A stretch of DNA of 64,000 nucleotides from Streptacidiphilus sp. PB12-B1b (GTDB taxonomy: Bacteria; Actinomycetota; Actinomycetes; Streptomycetales; Streptomycetaceae), in the NCBI RefSeq assembly GCF_014084125.1, contig NZ_CP048405.1, positions 2,976,001 to 3,040,000 of the forward strand, read 5' to 3'. Positions 1 through 8,897 of this stretch are shown here, piece after piece. The notes beneath the pieces are model-generated. The model was not told where the DNA came from, did no database searches, and saw only the letters and a program-made list of their open reading frames with translations. The stretch's first letter is position 1. Each line of letters opens with the position of its first letter. The position numbers and the translations under genes are program-made.

Positions 1-743
1 GAGGGCCCTGCGGTCACCCCTGTGCCCGCCCCATGCTCGGCGGCCGGGCGGCCCGCGTCCGCGCGGCCGAGGACGCGGCGCAGGGTGCGCACGTCGTTGG
101 AGATGATCGCGTCCGCCCCGGCGGCGGCCAGCGCCGCCATGGTCGGGGCCCGGTCGACGGTCCAGGTGGACACCTTCACCCCCCGGGCGTGCAGCCGGGC
201 GATCCGTCCCGGGCCCAGCCAGCGGTAGTACGGGTTGACGTACTCCGGGCGGACCAGCCGCAGCAGCCCGGGCCGCGGCGGCAGCGGCGACTCCCAGCTC
301 ATGGCGATCACCGCCGTCGGCGCGGCGGCGCGCACGGCGGCCATGGCCTCCGGCGGCCCGGTGAAGACCGTCCCGGCGAGGCAGCCCAGCGTGCGGGCCA
401 GCTCCAGCGCGGCCAGGCCCTCGGCCGGGCGCACCGTGTCCAGCATCAGCGGCACCCCGCTGTCCCGGCCCAGTCGCAGCGCCTCGGCCAGATCCGGTAT
501 CCGGTACGGGTCGGTCCGGGTGAGCGCGTCCAGCTCGGCCCGGGTCAGCGCCCCGACGCGGCGGTCGTGGCCCCACAGCCGCTGCAGGGTGTCGTCGTGC
601 AGCAGCACCGGCACCGCGTCCCGGGTGAGCTTGACGTCCACCTCGATCCAGTCCGCGCCCTCGGCGACCGCCGAGCGCAGCGAGGGCAGGGTGTTCTCGC
701 GGAACCGCAGCGGGTCGCCCCGGTGGGCTATCGCCAGCGTCAT
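1..743 (-). CDS. Glycerophosphodiester phosphodiesterase (3' end cut by window edge)
   Basis: Hydrolyses glycerophosphodiesters to glycerol-3-phosphate and an alcohol. The reading frame begins MTLAIAHRGDP and shows the GDPD signature in order: HRG near residue 7, REN near 15, the metal-binding pair IEVDV near 37 and LLHDD near 48, then a TIM-barrel pattern ending VSTWTVD and IISNDV. About 247 codons are visible with no stop before base 1, so the C-terminus lies outside the window. No export signal is seen, so the enzyme is probably cytoplasmic. It lies on the same strand as the methyltransferase upstream but 133 bases from it, so it may be a separate unit. The family call is firm; the substrate is not. 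Confidence 0.88.
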   Translation of the reverse strand, partial: MTLAIAHRGDPLRFRENTLPSLRSAVAEGADWIEVDVKLTRDAVPVLLHDDTLQRLWGHDRRVGALTRAELDALTRTDPYRIPDLAEALRLGRDSGVPLMLDTVRPAEGLAALELARTLGCLAGTVFTGPPEAMAAVRAAAPTAVIAMSWESPLPPRPGLLRLVRPEYVNPYYRWLGPGRIARLHARGVKVSTWTVDRAPTMAALAAAGADAIISNDVRTLRRVLGRADAGRPAAEHGAGTGVTAGP

Positions 744-876
744 CCGGCCGCCCGCCCCCTGCGACCGGCGCCCGTGCACCCGTACCGCCATCACAGCCCC
801 CTCCCGGCCGGTCCGACCCGCTGGGCACCATCATGGCGCAGTCGGCGGGCCCGGCGGGCCCGGTACGGCCCGGCGG

Positions 877-1692
877 CTAGGGCTTGCGGGCCAGCGCGCA
901 GACCTGCGGGTGCGGGTCGGCCGGGACCGGGCCGTCGGCCGGGTCGGGCCGCCACTGGGCGCAGTAGACGACGCCGGGGTCGAGGATCTCGAAGCCGTCC
1001 AGCAGCGCCGTGACGTCCTCCAGCGAGCGCAGCTTCATCGGCGCCACCGTCTGCGAGTACTGCTCGGCGGCGCGCCTGACGTGCTCGCCGGTCTCCACCC
1101 GGCGGCTGGCGTGGGACACCAGCAGGTAGCTGCCGGGGGCCATGGCGTCGCGGTAGGCGGCGACCAGCGCGGCGGCCTGCGCGTCGTCCGGGACGAAGTG
1201 CAGCACGGCGCTCATCAGCACCGCGATCGGCTCGCCGAGGCCGAGCAGGAGCAGCCGGTCCACCTCGTGGTCGTCCAGCACCGCCCGGGCGTCCCGCAGG
1301 TCCCCGGCGACCATCAGCGCGCGGTCGTTCCCGGCCAGGATCTCCCGGCTGTGGGCGACCGCGACCGGGTCGTTGTCCACGTACACCACCCGCGCGGTCG
1401 GGTCGTACGCCTGGGCGATCTCGTGCACGTTGCCGACGGTGGGGATGCCCGAGCCCAGGTCCAGGAAGTTGCTGATGCCGGCCGTCTCGACCAGATAGCG
1501 GACGCTGCGCCGCAGGAAGGCGCGGTTGACCCGCATGATCTCCGGGAGTTCCGGCATGGTCTCGACCACGTGCCGGGCGGCCTCCCGGTCGGCCGGCAGG
1601 TTGTGGTTGCCGCCGAGGTAGAAGTCGTAGATCCGGGCGATGCTCGGACGCTCCGGGTCGACGTCCGCGGGGATCCACGTCTGGTCCGTCAT
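877..1692 (-). CDS. SAFB-type SAM-dependent methyltransferase (DUF574 / PF04672 family)
   Basis: A 271-residue protein of the actinobacterial S-adenosylmethionine-binding family PF04672. Visible hallmarks are RIYDFYLGGNHN near residue 20, NLPADREAA, the SAM-binding strand FLDLGSGIPT near 80, VVYVDNDPVAV near 105, and the C-terminal WRPDP and ALARKP. The physiological substrate of this family is not established. It follows the SpoIIE-type phosphatase by 17 bases on the same strand, so the two are probably co-transcribed, suggesting a regulatory rather than metabolic role (inference). A second member of the family is at 61294-62139. The start is the ATG directly before TDQTWIP. Confidence 0.9.
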   Translation of the reverse strand: MTDQTWIPADVDPERPSIARIYDFYLGGNHNLPADREAARHVVETMPELPEIMRVNRAFLRRSVRYLVETAGISNFLDLGSGIPTVGNVHEIAQAYDPTARVVYVDNDPVAVAHSREILAGNDRALMVAGDLRDARAVLDDHEVDRLLLLGLGEPIAVLMSAVLHFVPDDAQAAALVAAYRDAMAPGSYLLVSHASRRVETGEHVRRAAEQYSQTVAPMKLRSLEDVTALLDGFEILDPGVVYCAQWRPDPADGPVPADPHPQVCALARKP

Positions 1693-1709
1693 GGTGTCCT
1701 TTCGGCTGG

Positions 1710-2950
1710 TCACTGGCCCGGGGGCCGTTCGGCGGCGGGCAGGCCCGGTTCGAGCTCGAACCAGACGATCTTCCCGGTGTCGGTGCGGTTGGTGCCCCAC
1801 CGGTGCGACAGCGAGCCGATGATCGACAGGCCGCGCCCGTTCTCGCTGAGCTCGTGCGGCGTCCTGGGGACGGGCAGGGTGTGCGAGTCGTCGTGGACCT
1901 CGCAGGTCAATGTGTCGGTGTGGAGCAGCCGCAGGCCGATCGGCCTGGAGGCGAAGCGGATGCTGTTCCCGACCAGCTCGGTCACCAGCAGCTCCGCCAC
2001 CGGGGAGAGGTGCCCGAGATCCCAGCGGGCCAGTGCGCGCCGGACCAGCCGCCGGGCCTGTCCGGCCGCGCGCGGCGCGGGCTCCAGCGACCACCGGGCG
2101 ACGTTCGCGGCCGGGATGGAGCGGAACCTGGCCATCAGCAGCGCGGCGTCGTCCCCCCGCGGGGCCGTGTCCAGGGCCTCGATGACGGTGTCGCAGGCGT
2201 CCTCCAGCGGCACCCGGGGGAGCGGCAGGGCGGCGCGCAGGATCTCCAGGCCGTCGCTGAAGTCCCGCTTGGAGGTCTCCACCAGGCCGTCGGTGAACAG
2301 CACCAGGGTCTCGCCGTCGTCGATGTCGAACTCGACGGCGTCGAAGGCGTGCCCGCCGACCCCGATGGGCACGCCGGTGGGTATGTCCAGGATCCGCCCG
2401 GGCTCGCCGGGGCGGGCCAGCACCGGCGGCAGGTGGCCGGCGTTGGCGAGGGTGCAGCGCCGGCTGACCGGGTCGTAGACGGCGTACAGGCAGGTCGCCA
2501 GGTGGGTGTCGGACAGCCGCCGGGCGGCCTCGTCCAGGTGCCGCAGCAGTTCGTGCGGGGGCAGGCCGAGCACGGCCAGGGTCTGCACGGCGGTGCGCAG
2601 CTGGCCCATCATCATGGCCGAGGCGACGCCGTGCCCCATGACGTCGCCGACGACCAGGCCGATCCGCTTGCCCGGCAGCATGATGGCGTCGAACCAGTCG
2701 CCGCCGACCTGTATCACGTCGTTGCTCGGCAGGTAGCGGTAGGCGATCTCTACGCCCGGCAGCTGCGACGGCAGCTGCGGCAGCAGGCTGCGCTGGAGCG
2801 CGGCGGCCAGCTCCAGCACCGACTCGGTGTTGCGGGAGTCCTCCAGCTCGCCCGGGCGGGTGTGGTGCGCGGGGGATCGACGGCACCGGCGCGCGTCGCC
2901 TGCCTGCGCGGATGTCCGTCCGGATCCGTGTGCGGGAACAGCTCGAGCAT
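1710..2950 (-). CDS. PP2C/SpoIIE phosphatase with HATPase domain; apparent frameshift near its start
   Basis: A regulatory Ser/Thr phosphatase of the RsbU/SpoIIE type fused to a GHKL ATPase (anti-sigma kinase-like) domain, common in streptomycetes. SpoIIE motifs are LQRSLLPQLP, GGDWFDA, DVMGHG, TDGLVE and RGDDAALL. The C-terminal third carries ELVGNSIRFA (N box) and ENGRGLSII (G box). The only start with a good ribosome site (GGGAGGAG, then 8 bases, then ATG at 2950) gives MLELFPHTDPDGHP, in a different frame from the catalytic part. Adding one C to the C5 run at 2871-2875 (minus strand) joins the two frames into one smooth protein of about 414 residues. In the uninterrupted frame the first usable start is a GTG at 2999 without a ribosome site, giving an arginine-rich N-terminus. 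A sequencing error or a true frameshift are both possible. Confidence 0.85.
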
Positions 2951-3169
2951 CGCCGGAACTCCTCCCAGCCGAGTCCTCTCCAAGGTCCGTACGGGACACT
3001 CTACTGAGGCGACCGGCCAGCTCGGAAAGCCGGATGGCGGTTGCCGGAGGCGAATGACTCTGTGTTGATCGGAGTTCACGCTTCCGCTACGGCGGCCTCC
3101 TTCTTACGGCCGATTGCGCCGTCAGCAGCGGTGTGCGCAGGGCGTCGCGGCGGCCCGGCCCCGCCCGGC

Positions 3170-4939
3170 TCAGCGCAGCAGGCCGTCCAGGAAGGCGCTG
3201 CTGAAGACCCGCGCCGGATCCAGGACGTCCAGGGTGGCCACCGCGGCGTCCCAGCCGTCGTCCGCGGCCTGCCCGGCCCGGTACGAGTCGGGGATGTCGC
3301 TGCCCATGACGGCGGTGTCGGTCCAGGCCCCGGCCGGGGTGTTGGCCCACTCCTTGGACCACTCGGCGTGCACCGCGCCGTACGAGCCGGTGTAGGTGGC
3401 GCGGATCCACTGCTCCATCTGCGCGGTGAAGGCGTGGTTCCCGGGGGTGATCGGGACGGTGGTCATGTCGAACCAGACCGCGGTGTCCCACTCCGGATGG
3501 TCCGGGCGGGTGCGCAGCGGCGAGAGCTGCGCCCCCAGCGCTCCGGGGACCAGGCAGTCGGCGGCCTGGTCCAGGCCGGTGACCCGGATCTCCAGCGGGC
3601 CGTTCATCGGGTACAGGCCGCGCGCCTGGTACGCAGCGAGCTGCGCGGAGTACTCGGCGAAGAACTCGCTGACGACCTGCTGCACCAGCTCCCGGCTGGT
3701 GACGACGTTCCAGCAGGTGGAGGTGATGCGCAGGGTGGTCGGCCGGACGTAGGCCAGCATGTCGGCGGACCAGCCCCACAGGTCCCAGCTGTCGGTGGCG
3801 ATCAGCCCGGCGCTGATGGCGTCCATCTGCGCGGCGGTGAAACCGGGCGTGGCCGCCGCGTCCCCGGCGACGATCTGTGAGAGCAGGTCGGAGACCGACT
3901 TGGGGACGATGTCGTTGAAGGGGAAGTTGTACGGGGCGCCGACCGCCCGGCTGGTCCACGGCTGGTCCGGCGTCGGGGTGAACACCCGCAGCCAGGGCGA
4001 GGTGGTGAAGGGGAACCAGATGCACACCACCCGGCCGGAGTCGTGCAGGTAGCTCGCCAGCGACCGGGGCCCGGCGGTGGCCGGCGGGGCGTAGATCTCG
4101 GTGGCCGGCACGTCGAACCAGCTCTGGCAGCGCAGCCGTTGGTCCGCGCCGACGCGCAGGGTGACCTCGGTGACGAAGGCCCGGCCGAGGTGGGTGGTCA
4201 GCGCCTGGATCTGCGGATCGGTGCGCTGGAAGGTCCGCAGCGCGTAGGCGGAGGCGTCCTCGTCCCAGACCACCGCGGTGAGGCTGGTCACCAGGTTGCC
4301 CACCGAGCCGTAGGTGTGGCCCGGCAGGGGCGTCTCGCCGACCGCGGGCACGCCGGTGCCCCGGCCCCCGGTGGCCAGCACCCCGCCGAGGGTGGCGTAG
4401 CCCAGCACCGGGAAGGCGGTCAGTCCGTATCCGGCCGCCTTGAGCGTGGCCAGCAGCGCGTCCATGGTGACGCCGGGCTGCGCGGTGACGGCGGCGGGCG
4501 TGCCCGGGGCGACGCTGACGGCGGTGAGGTGCTGGGTGCAGTCCACCAGCACCACCTGCGGCGGCGTCGCGGTGTCGACCACCACCGGGGACCAGCTGTA
4601 CGCGGCTCCCAGCGGCCGCAGCCGCCAGCCCTGTGCCCGGGCCCAGTCGGCGAGGGTCACCACGTCCTCGGGGCTGTTCGGGGCGCAGGTCCACACGCCG
4701 TCGACGGTGACCTCCTCCGACCAGTTCTGGAAGGTCTGCTGGTACAGCGCGATGCCGTCGGGGAAGTCCGGTGGCACGGCCAGGGTGGAGGCGGCGTCGG
4801 CGGCCGGGATGCGGCCGAGCGGGCTCCACTGCAGGGCGCTGAGCGCGAGCGCCCCGGCGGCCCCGCCGAGCAGCGCGCGGCGCGAGAGCTGCGGGTCGCG
4901 GCCGGTGCCGGGGGCCGGTTCGGGTCGGGAGTGTGCCAT
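3170..4939 (-). CDS. Exported FAD-linked oxidoreductase, cholesterol-oxidase type II (VAO) family
   Basis: A 589-residue flavoprotein. It has a twin-arginine signal (SRRALLGGAAGALALSAL, near residues 20-38), then an FAD_binding_4 domain (CAPNSPEDVVTLADWA, LGYATLGGVLATGGRGTG) and a cholesterol-oxidase substrate-binding type C-terminal half with many Trp residues. The family oxidises and isomerises 3-beta-hydroxysterols, but the substrate here is inferred only from overall similarity. In the segment RLRPLGAAYSWSP, where many VAO enzymes carry a flavin-linking His, a Tyr is found, so FAD may be non-covalent. The ATG at 4939 has a GGAGG ribosome site 9 bases upstream; an in-frame start at 4996 has none. 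It is divergent from the permease at 5102. Confidence 0.8.
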   Translation of the reverse strand: MAHSRPEPAPGTGRDPQLSRRALLGGAAGALALSALQWSPLGRIPAADAASTLAVPPDFPDGIALYQQTFQNWSEEVTVDGVWTCAPNSPEDVVTLADWARAQGWRLRPLGAAYSWSPVVVDTATPPQVVLVDCTQHLTAVSVAPGTPAAVTAQPGVTMDALLATLKAAGYGLTAFPVLGYATLGGVLATGGRGTGVPAVGETPLPGHTYGSVGNLVTSLTAVVWDEDASAYALRTFQRTDPQIQALTTHLGRAFVTEVTLRVGADQRLRCQSWFDVPATEIYAPPATAGPRSLASYLHDSGRVVCIWFPFTTSPWLRVFTPTPDQPWTSRAVGAPYNFPFNDIVPKSVSDLLSQIVAGDAAATPGFTAAQMDAISAGLIATDSWDLWGWSADMLAYVRPTTLRITSTCWNVVTSRELVQQVVSEFFAEYSAQLAAYQARGLYPMNGPLEIRVTGLDQAADCLVPGALGAQLSPLRTRPDHPEWDTAVWFDMTTVPITPGNHAFTAQMEQWIRATYTGSYGAVHAEWSKEWANTPAGAWTDTAVMGSDIPDSYRAGQAADDGWDAAVATLDVLDPARVFSSAFLDGLLR

Positions 4940-4992
4940 GGCCGGGTGCCTCCGCACGTCTGGCTGCCAGTATGGGGAGTATGCCTGACGCC

Positions 4993-5006
4993 CCATCAGC
5001 TGATGG
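4993..5006. promoter_or_regulatory. Perfect 14-bp palindrome between divergent genes
   Basis: CCATCAGCTGATGG is fully self-complementary and lies in the 162-base divergent region between the flavoprotein (start 4939) and the permease (start 5102). Its position suits an operator acting on either gene, but no regulator gene is adjacent. Confidence 0.4.
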
Positions 5007-5101
5007 ACCGTCAGTCATGAAACTGGGACCGCGGCCGGGAGAAGTCAAGAGCCGCGGCACCCGGGCGAATGCCCGCGCGACGGCGCGGGTAGCGGTGGGG
5101 G

Positions 5102-6721
5102 ATGACAACTCATTTAGCGAGTGACGACGCGCCGGCCGAGGGCTCCTTCCGCAGGCACCTGGGCTTCTGGCAGTTGACCGCCGTCGCCTTCGGCGGGGTG
5201 ATCGGCTCGGGCTGGCTGCTCAGCCCGATGCACGCGGCGGCCGCCGCCGGACCGGCCTCGCTGGTCACCTGGGTGGTCGGCGGCCTGGCGCTGGTCCTGA
5301 TCGCCCTGGTGATGGTGGAGTTGGGCGCCACCATGCCGGTCGCCGGCGGCCTGGTCCGCTGGCCGCTGCACACCTCGGGACGGCTGGTGGCCACCCTGGT
5401 CGGCACCGGCATCTGGATCGCCTACGCGACCAACCCGCCCAGCGAGTCGGCCGCGATGCTCCAGTACATGAGCAAGTACGTCCCCGGCCTGTTCAGCGGC
5501 GGGCGGCTGACCACCCTCGGCATCCTGCTGGGCCTGGCCTTCATGGCCGTCTTCGTGGCCCTCAACTGGTTCGGCGTGCGGCTGTTCGCCCATGTCAACC
5601 TGGCCGTCACCATCGCCAAGTTCGCCGTGCCCGCGCTCACCGTGGTGCTGCTGCTGGCCACCGGCTTCCACGCGCACAACGTCACCGGCGCCGGCCACGG
5701 CGGCTTCGCGCCCTACGGCTACTCCGCGCCGCTGTCCGCCATCGCCACCGCCGGCGTCATCTACGCCTACACCGGCTTCCAGGGCCCGATCGACCTCGCC
5801 GCCGAGGCCCGCAACCCGCGCCGGGACATCCCCCGGGCGGTGCTGACCGCGCTGCTGCTGTCCATGGTGGTCTACCTGGCCCTGCAACTCGCCTTCCTGG
5901 GCGCCGTACCCGGCGCCGACCTGGTGCACGGCTGGCAGGGCATCGACTTCGACTCGCCGTTCGCCCAGCTCGCCACCTCGCTCAACCTCACCTGGCTCAG
6001 CTGGGTGCTGTACGCCGACGCCATCGTCTCGCCCGCCGGATCGGCCATGGTCTTCACCGCCGAGACCAGCCGCGAGGTCTACGGCCTGGGCCAGAACCGG
6101 CTGCTGCCGCGCTCCTTCACCGCCCTGCACCCCGGCAGCGGCGTGCCCCGCCGTGCCCTGCTGCTGAACTTCGTCGTCGGCGCGGCCTTCCTGCTGCCCT
6201 TCGGCAACTGGCAGTCCATCGTCGCCGCCACCAGCGTGCTGGGCCTGTTCGCCTACTCGATCAGCCTGGTCGCCGAGGCCGCCGTACGCCGCAACGACCC
6301 GGCCCGGATGGCCAACTGGGTCCGCGGCACCCGGATCATCGCCCCGGTCGCCTTCGTGGTCGCCACCCTGATCTTCTACTGGGCGGGCTGGACCAACCTG
6401 CGGATCGCGCTGCCGCTGCTGCTGATCTCCGTCGCGCTCTACGCCTACCAGCAGCTGCGCTACGACCGGGACCGCCGCGACCTGGCCAACGGCGCCTGGC
6501 TGGTGCTCTACCTGCTGGCGCTGCTGCTGCTCTCGGCACTCGGCAGCTTCGGCGGCCACCACGTCATCCCCGCGCCCTGGGACTCGGTGGCGGTCGCCGC
6601 CGTCGGCGTCGCCGGGTACGTCCTCGGCCTGCGCGGCGCGGCCGGCCACCTGGCCGCCACCCCGCTGCCCCCGGCCGAGCCCGACACCGCCTTGGACACC
6701 CCGGCCGACCAGCCGGCCTGA
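5102..6721 (+). CDS. APC-superfamily amino-acid permease
   Basis: A 539-residue polytopic membrane protein with about 12 hydrophobic segments. It starts with the APC-typical GFWQLTAVAFGGVIGSGWLL (helix 1, unwound Gly region), and has a further helix containing GVIYAYTGFQGPIDLAAEARNPRRDIPRAV, the conserved loop after TM6 of this superfamily. It probably imports amino acids with protons across the cytoplasmic membrane; the closest remembered type is the aspartate/proton symporter group, but the substrate cannot be fixed from sequence. The start is ATG at 5102, preceded closely by a G-rich stretch. The C-terminal 20 residues are a Pro/Asp-rich cytoplasmic tail. Confidence 0.88.
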   Translation: MTTHLASDDAPAEGSFRRHLGFWQLTAVAFGGVIGSGWLLSPMHAAAAAGPASLVTWVVGGLALVLIALVMVELGATMPVAGGLVRWPLHTSGRLVATLVGTGIWIAYATNPPSESAAMLQYMSKYVPGLFSGGRLTTLGILLGLAFMAVFVALNWFGVRLFAHVNLAVTIAKFAVPALTVVLLLATGFHAHNVTGAGHGGFAPYGYSAPLSAIATAGVIYAYTGFQGPIDLAAEARNPRRDIPRAVLTALLLSMVVYLALQLAFLGAVPGADLVHGWQGIDFDSPFAQLATSLNLTWLSWVLYADAIVSPAGSAMVFTAETSREVYGLGQNRLLPRSFTALHPGSGVPRRALLLNFVVGAAFLLPFGNWQSIVAATSVLGLFAYSISLVAEAAVRRNDPARMANWVRGTRIIAPVAFVVATLIFYWAGWTNLRIALPLLLISVALYAYQQLRYDRDRRDLANGAWLVLYLLALLLLSALGSFGGHHVIPAPWDSVAVAAVGVAGYVLGLRGAAGHLAATPLPPAEPDTALDTPADQPA

Positions 6722-6761
6722 GCGAGGCGACCGCTCAGCCCGTTCCGCCCGCTCAGCCCGA

Positions 6762-7115
6762 TCAGCTCGCCGCGTCGGGCGCGGAGCCGTTGCTGCGGGC
6801 CTGGGGCAGGGCGCGGTCGTGGATGCGGGCCAGATTGGCGGCGAAGACGCTGCGGGCGTCCGGGTTGAGCCGGGTGAGGGCGACCATGGCGGTGACGATG
6901 ACGTCGCACAGCTCGTTCTGGACGTCCTCCCAGGTGTGCGAGTAGCCCTTGCGCGGATTCTGGCCGGTGGCGCCGAGGACGGCCTCGGCGACCTCGCCGG
7001 CCTCCTCGGTGATCTTCATGATCTGCAGCAGCGTGCCCGTCTCCGGCGGCAGGTGGCTGGCCTGCTCCAGCCAGGCGGCGAGGGTGTCGACGGTGTTCCA
7101 GGCTTCCTCGTCCAT
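6762..7115 (-). CDS. MazG-like nucleotide pyrophosphohydrolase family protein
   Basis: A 117-residue all-alpha protein. The segment LLQIMKITEEAGEVAEAVLGATG, followed by WEDVQNELCDVIVTAMVAL, has the EExxE...ExxD metal-binding pattern of MazG-like NTP pyrophosphohydrolases, which hydrolyse (d)NTPs to monophosphates. It is short, a single helical domain, as in the MazG-like subgroup. The start is the ATG at 7115. It lies convergent to the permease gene and stands alone on its strand. Confidence 0.82.
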   Translation of the reverse strand: MDEEAWNTVDTLAAWLEQASHLPPETGTLLQIMKITEEAGEVAEAVLGATGQNPRKGYSHTWEDVQNELCDVIVTAMVALTRLNPDARSVFAANLARIHDRALPQARSNGSAPDAAS

Positions 7116-7286
7116 GGGGGTCCGTTCGCTGGGAGGCTGCTGAGGCGGGCGGGGACGAGTCTGGCAGACGCCGCCCGTCGGCCACCGACTACGGTGTGAC
7201 CGAACCGTCCGCCGGATCCGGCACGGCCGCCGCCCGCCGCCGACCGCCGCGAACCGCCGCACGCCCCGAAGGGAAGCTCCACGCAC

Positions 7287-8393
7287 ATGGGTGAGCACAT
7301 GGGTGAGACCACCGCCGCCGCACCGGACGCGCAGCAGGAGTCGGTGCTGCTGCACCGCGACGGCCGGGCCGGCCGGATCGTGCTCAACCGCCCCCGTGCC
7401 ATCAACGCGCTCGACCTCGCCATGGTGCGGCGCATCGACGCGGCGCTCGACGCCTGGGAGCGGGACGCCTCGGTGGCGGTCGTCGTCGTCAGCGGCGCGG
7501 GGGAGCGCGGCCTGTGCGCCGGGGGCGACGTCCGGGCGATCCGCGCGGACGTGCTGGCCGGAGGCGGCGAGGCCAGCCGCAGCTTCTGGCGCGAGGAGTA
7601 CCGGCTGAACGCCCGCATCGCCCGGTTCGGCCGCCGGGCCGGGAGCGCCTCGCACGGCAAGCACTACGTCGCGCTGATGGACGGCATCGTCATGGGCGGC
7701 GGCGTGGGGATCTCCGCGCACGGCAGCGTCCGGGTGGTCACCGAGCGCTCGGCGGTGGCCATGCCGGAGACCACGATCGGCTTCGTCCCGGACGTCGGCG
7801 GCACCTACCTGCTCTCCCGCGCCCCGGGCGAGCTGGGCACCCACCTCGCGCTCACCGCCGCCCCGGTGGGCGCGGCCGACGCGCTGCTGTGCGGCCTGGC
7901 CGACGCCTTCGTCCCCGCCGCGCGGCTGCCGCAGTTCGCGGCCGCCCTGGCCGACCAGGACGTGGAGCAGGCGCTGCGGCAGTACTCCGGCGAGGCGCCG
8001 CCCGGGCGGCTGGCCGGACAGCGCGCCTGGATCGACGCCTGCTACAGCGCCGACACCGTCGAGGAGATCCTGGCCCGGCTGCTGGACAGCGACGAGCCGG
8101 ACGCCAAGGAGGCCGCCGGGCTGATCGCCGCCAAGTCGCCCACCTCGCTCAAGGTGACCCTGGCCGCGCTGCGCCGCGCCCGCCGCCTGGACACTCTGGA
8201 GCAGGTGCTGGAGCAGGAGTTCCGGGTCTCCTGCGCCACCCTGACCGGGCCGGACCTGGTCGAGGGCGTCCGCGCCCAGGTCGTGGACAAGGACCGCTCG
8301 CCGCACTGGACCCCGCCCACCCTGGCCGAGGTGGACCGGGCCGCCGTGGAGCGCCACTTCGCCCCGGCCGGCCTGCGACCGCTGTTCGGCTAG
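7287..8393 (+). CDS. 3-hydroxyisobutyryl-CoA hydrolase (crotonase superfamily)
   Basis: A 368-residue member of the enoyl-CoA hydratase/isomerase superfamily in the HIBYL-CoA hydrolase branch, which releases 3-hydroxyisobutyrate in valine degradation. Motifs are LNRPRAINAL, the oxyanion-hole segment GLCAGGDVRAI, DGIVMGGGVGIS, and PETTIGFVPDVGGTYLLSR with the catalytic Glu and Asp of this branch. Two in-frame ATGs (7287, 7299) are possible; the first is taken because a GAAGGGAAG stretch lies upstream. The stop codon overlaps that of the VOC gene on the other strand by two bases. Confidence 0.9.
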   Translation: MGEHMGETTAAAPDAQQESVLLHRDGRAGRIVLNRPRAINALDLAMVRRIDAALDAWERDASVAVVVVSGAGERGLCAGGDVRAIRADVLAGGGEASRSFWREEYRLNARIARFGRRAGSASHGKHYVALMDGIVMGGGVGISAHGSVRVVTERSAVAMPETTIGFVPDVGGTYLLSRAPGELGTHLALTAAPVGAADALLCGLADAFVPAARLPQFAAALADQDVEQALRQYSGEAPPGRLAGQRAWIDACYSADTVEEILARLLDSDEPDAKEAAGLIAAKSPTSLKVTLAALRRARRLDTLEQVLEQEFRVSCATLTGPDLVEGVRAQVVDKDRSPHWTPPTLAEVDRAAVERHFAPAGLRPLFG

Positions 8394-8734
8394 TCCTGCG
8401 GGAGCGGGTGCAGCGGCTGGTAGACCGGCTGCTGCGCCCCGCTGGGCAGGGTGATCGAGGACAGCCGCCCCCACCGCTGCTCCTCGATCGGCGCCACCGC
8501 CACCCCCTGGGCGGTCAGGGCGGCGAGCGTGGCCTCCAGGTCGTCGCACATCAGGTAGACCTCGTGCCGGGCGAAGCCCTCGGTGGGGTGGACCGCCACC
8601 TCGGCCGGGGGCAGCCTGAAGATCAGCCAGCCGCCGCCCGCGTCCACCCCGGAGAAGCCGAGGACGTCCCTGATGAAGGCCCGGTCGGCCTCGGCATCGT
8701 GGCTGTGGATGACCACATGAGCACCGTTGATCAT
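8390..8734 (-). CDS. VOC (glyoxalase/bleomycin-resistance fold) protein
   Basis: A 114-residue single-module VOC protein: INGAHVVIHSHDAEADRAFIRDVLGF at the N-terminus, HEVYLMCDDLEATLAALTAQGV in the second half, and a C-terminal strand SSITLPSGAQQPVYQP. Such proteins form dimers with metal-centred or ligand-binding pockets; the function here is unknown. The ATG at 8734 has an AGGAGG ribosome site 9 bases upstream and is preferred over a TTG at 8743. It is convergent with the preceding hydrolase gene. Confidence 0.85.
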   Translation of the reverse strand: MINGAHVVIHSHDAEADRAFIRDVLGFSGVDAGGGWLIFRLPPAEVAVHPTEGFARHEVYLMCDDLEATLAALTAQGVAVAPIEEQRWGRLSSITLPSGAQQPVYQPLHPLPQD

Positions 8735-8820
8735 GGCCGTCAACCTCCTGTCGCCCCCTGCGGGGGCCTGTCTACCACTCTCCCCGAACCCGCGCCGACC
8801 TTCCTCCCCGGCGGCCCCGC

Positions 8821-8860
8821 GCCCGGTCGTACCGTGGAAGGCCCGGTCGTACCGTGGAAG
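8821..8860. repeat. Perfect 20-bp tandem duplication upstream of a DUF1918 gene
   Basis: Two identical adjacent 20-base units (8821-8840 and 8841-8860, beginning GCCCGGTCGT) lie 38 bases before the small gene at 8898. The unit contains TACCGTGGAAG and may carry promoter or operator sequence, or may be a recent slippage event. Confidence 0.75.
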
Positions 8861-8897
8861 GGGGGAACGGACGGAACCGGACCGAAGGGACGCTGAG

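Noticed and set aside
235-2478. Long open frame on the plus strand opposite the phosphodiesterase, methyltransferase and phosphatase genes
   Set aside because: Antisense shadow of high-GC genes: no ribosome site, Arg/Pro/Gly-rich product, and the opposite strand holds recognisable proteins. The same applies to many other long antisense frames in the window.
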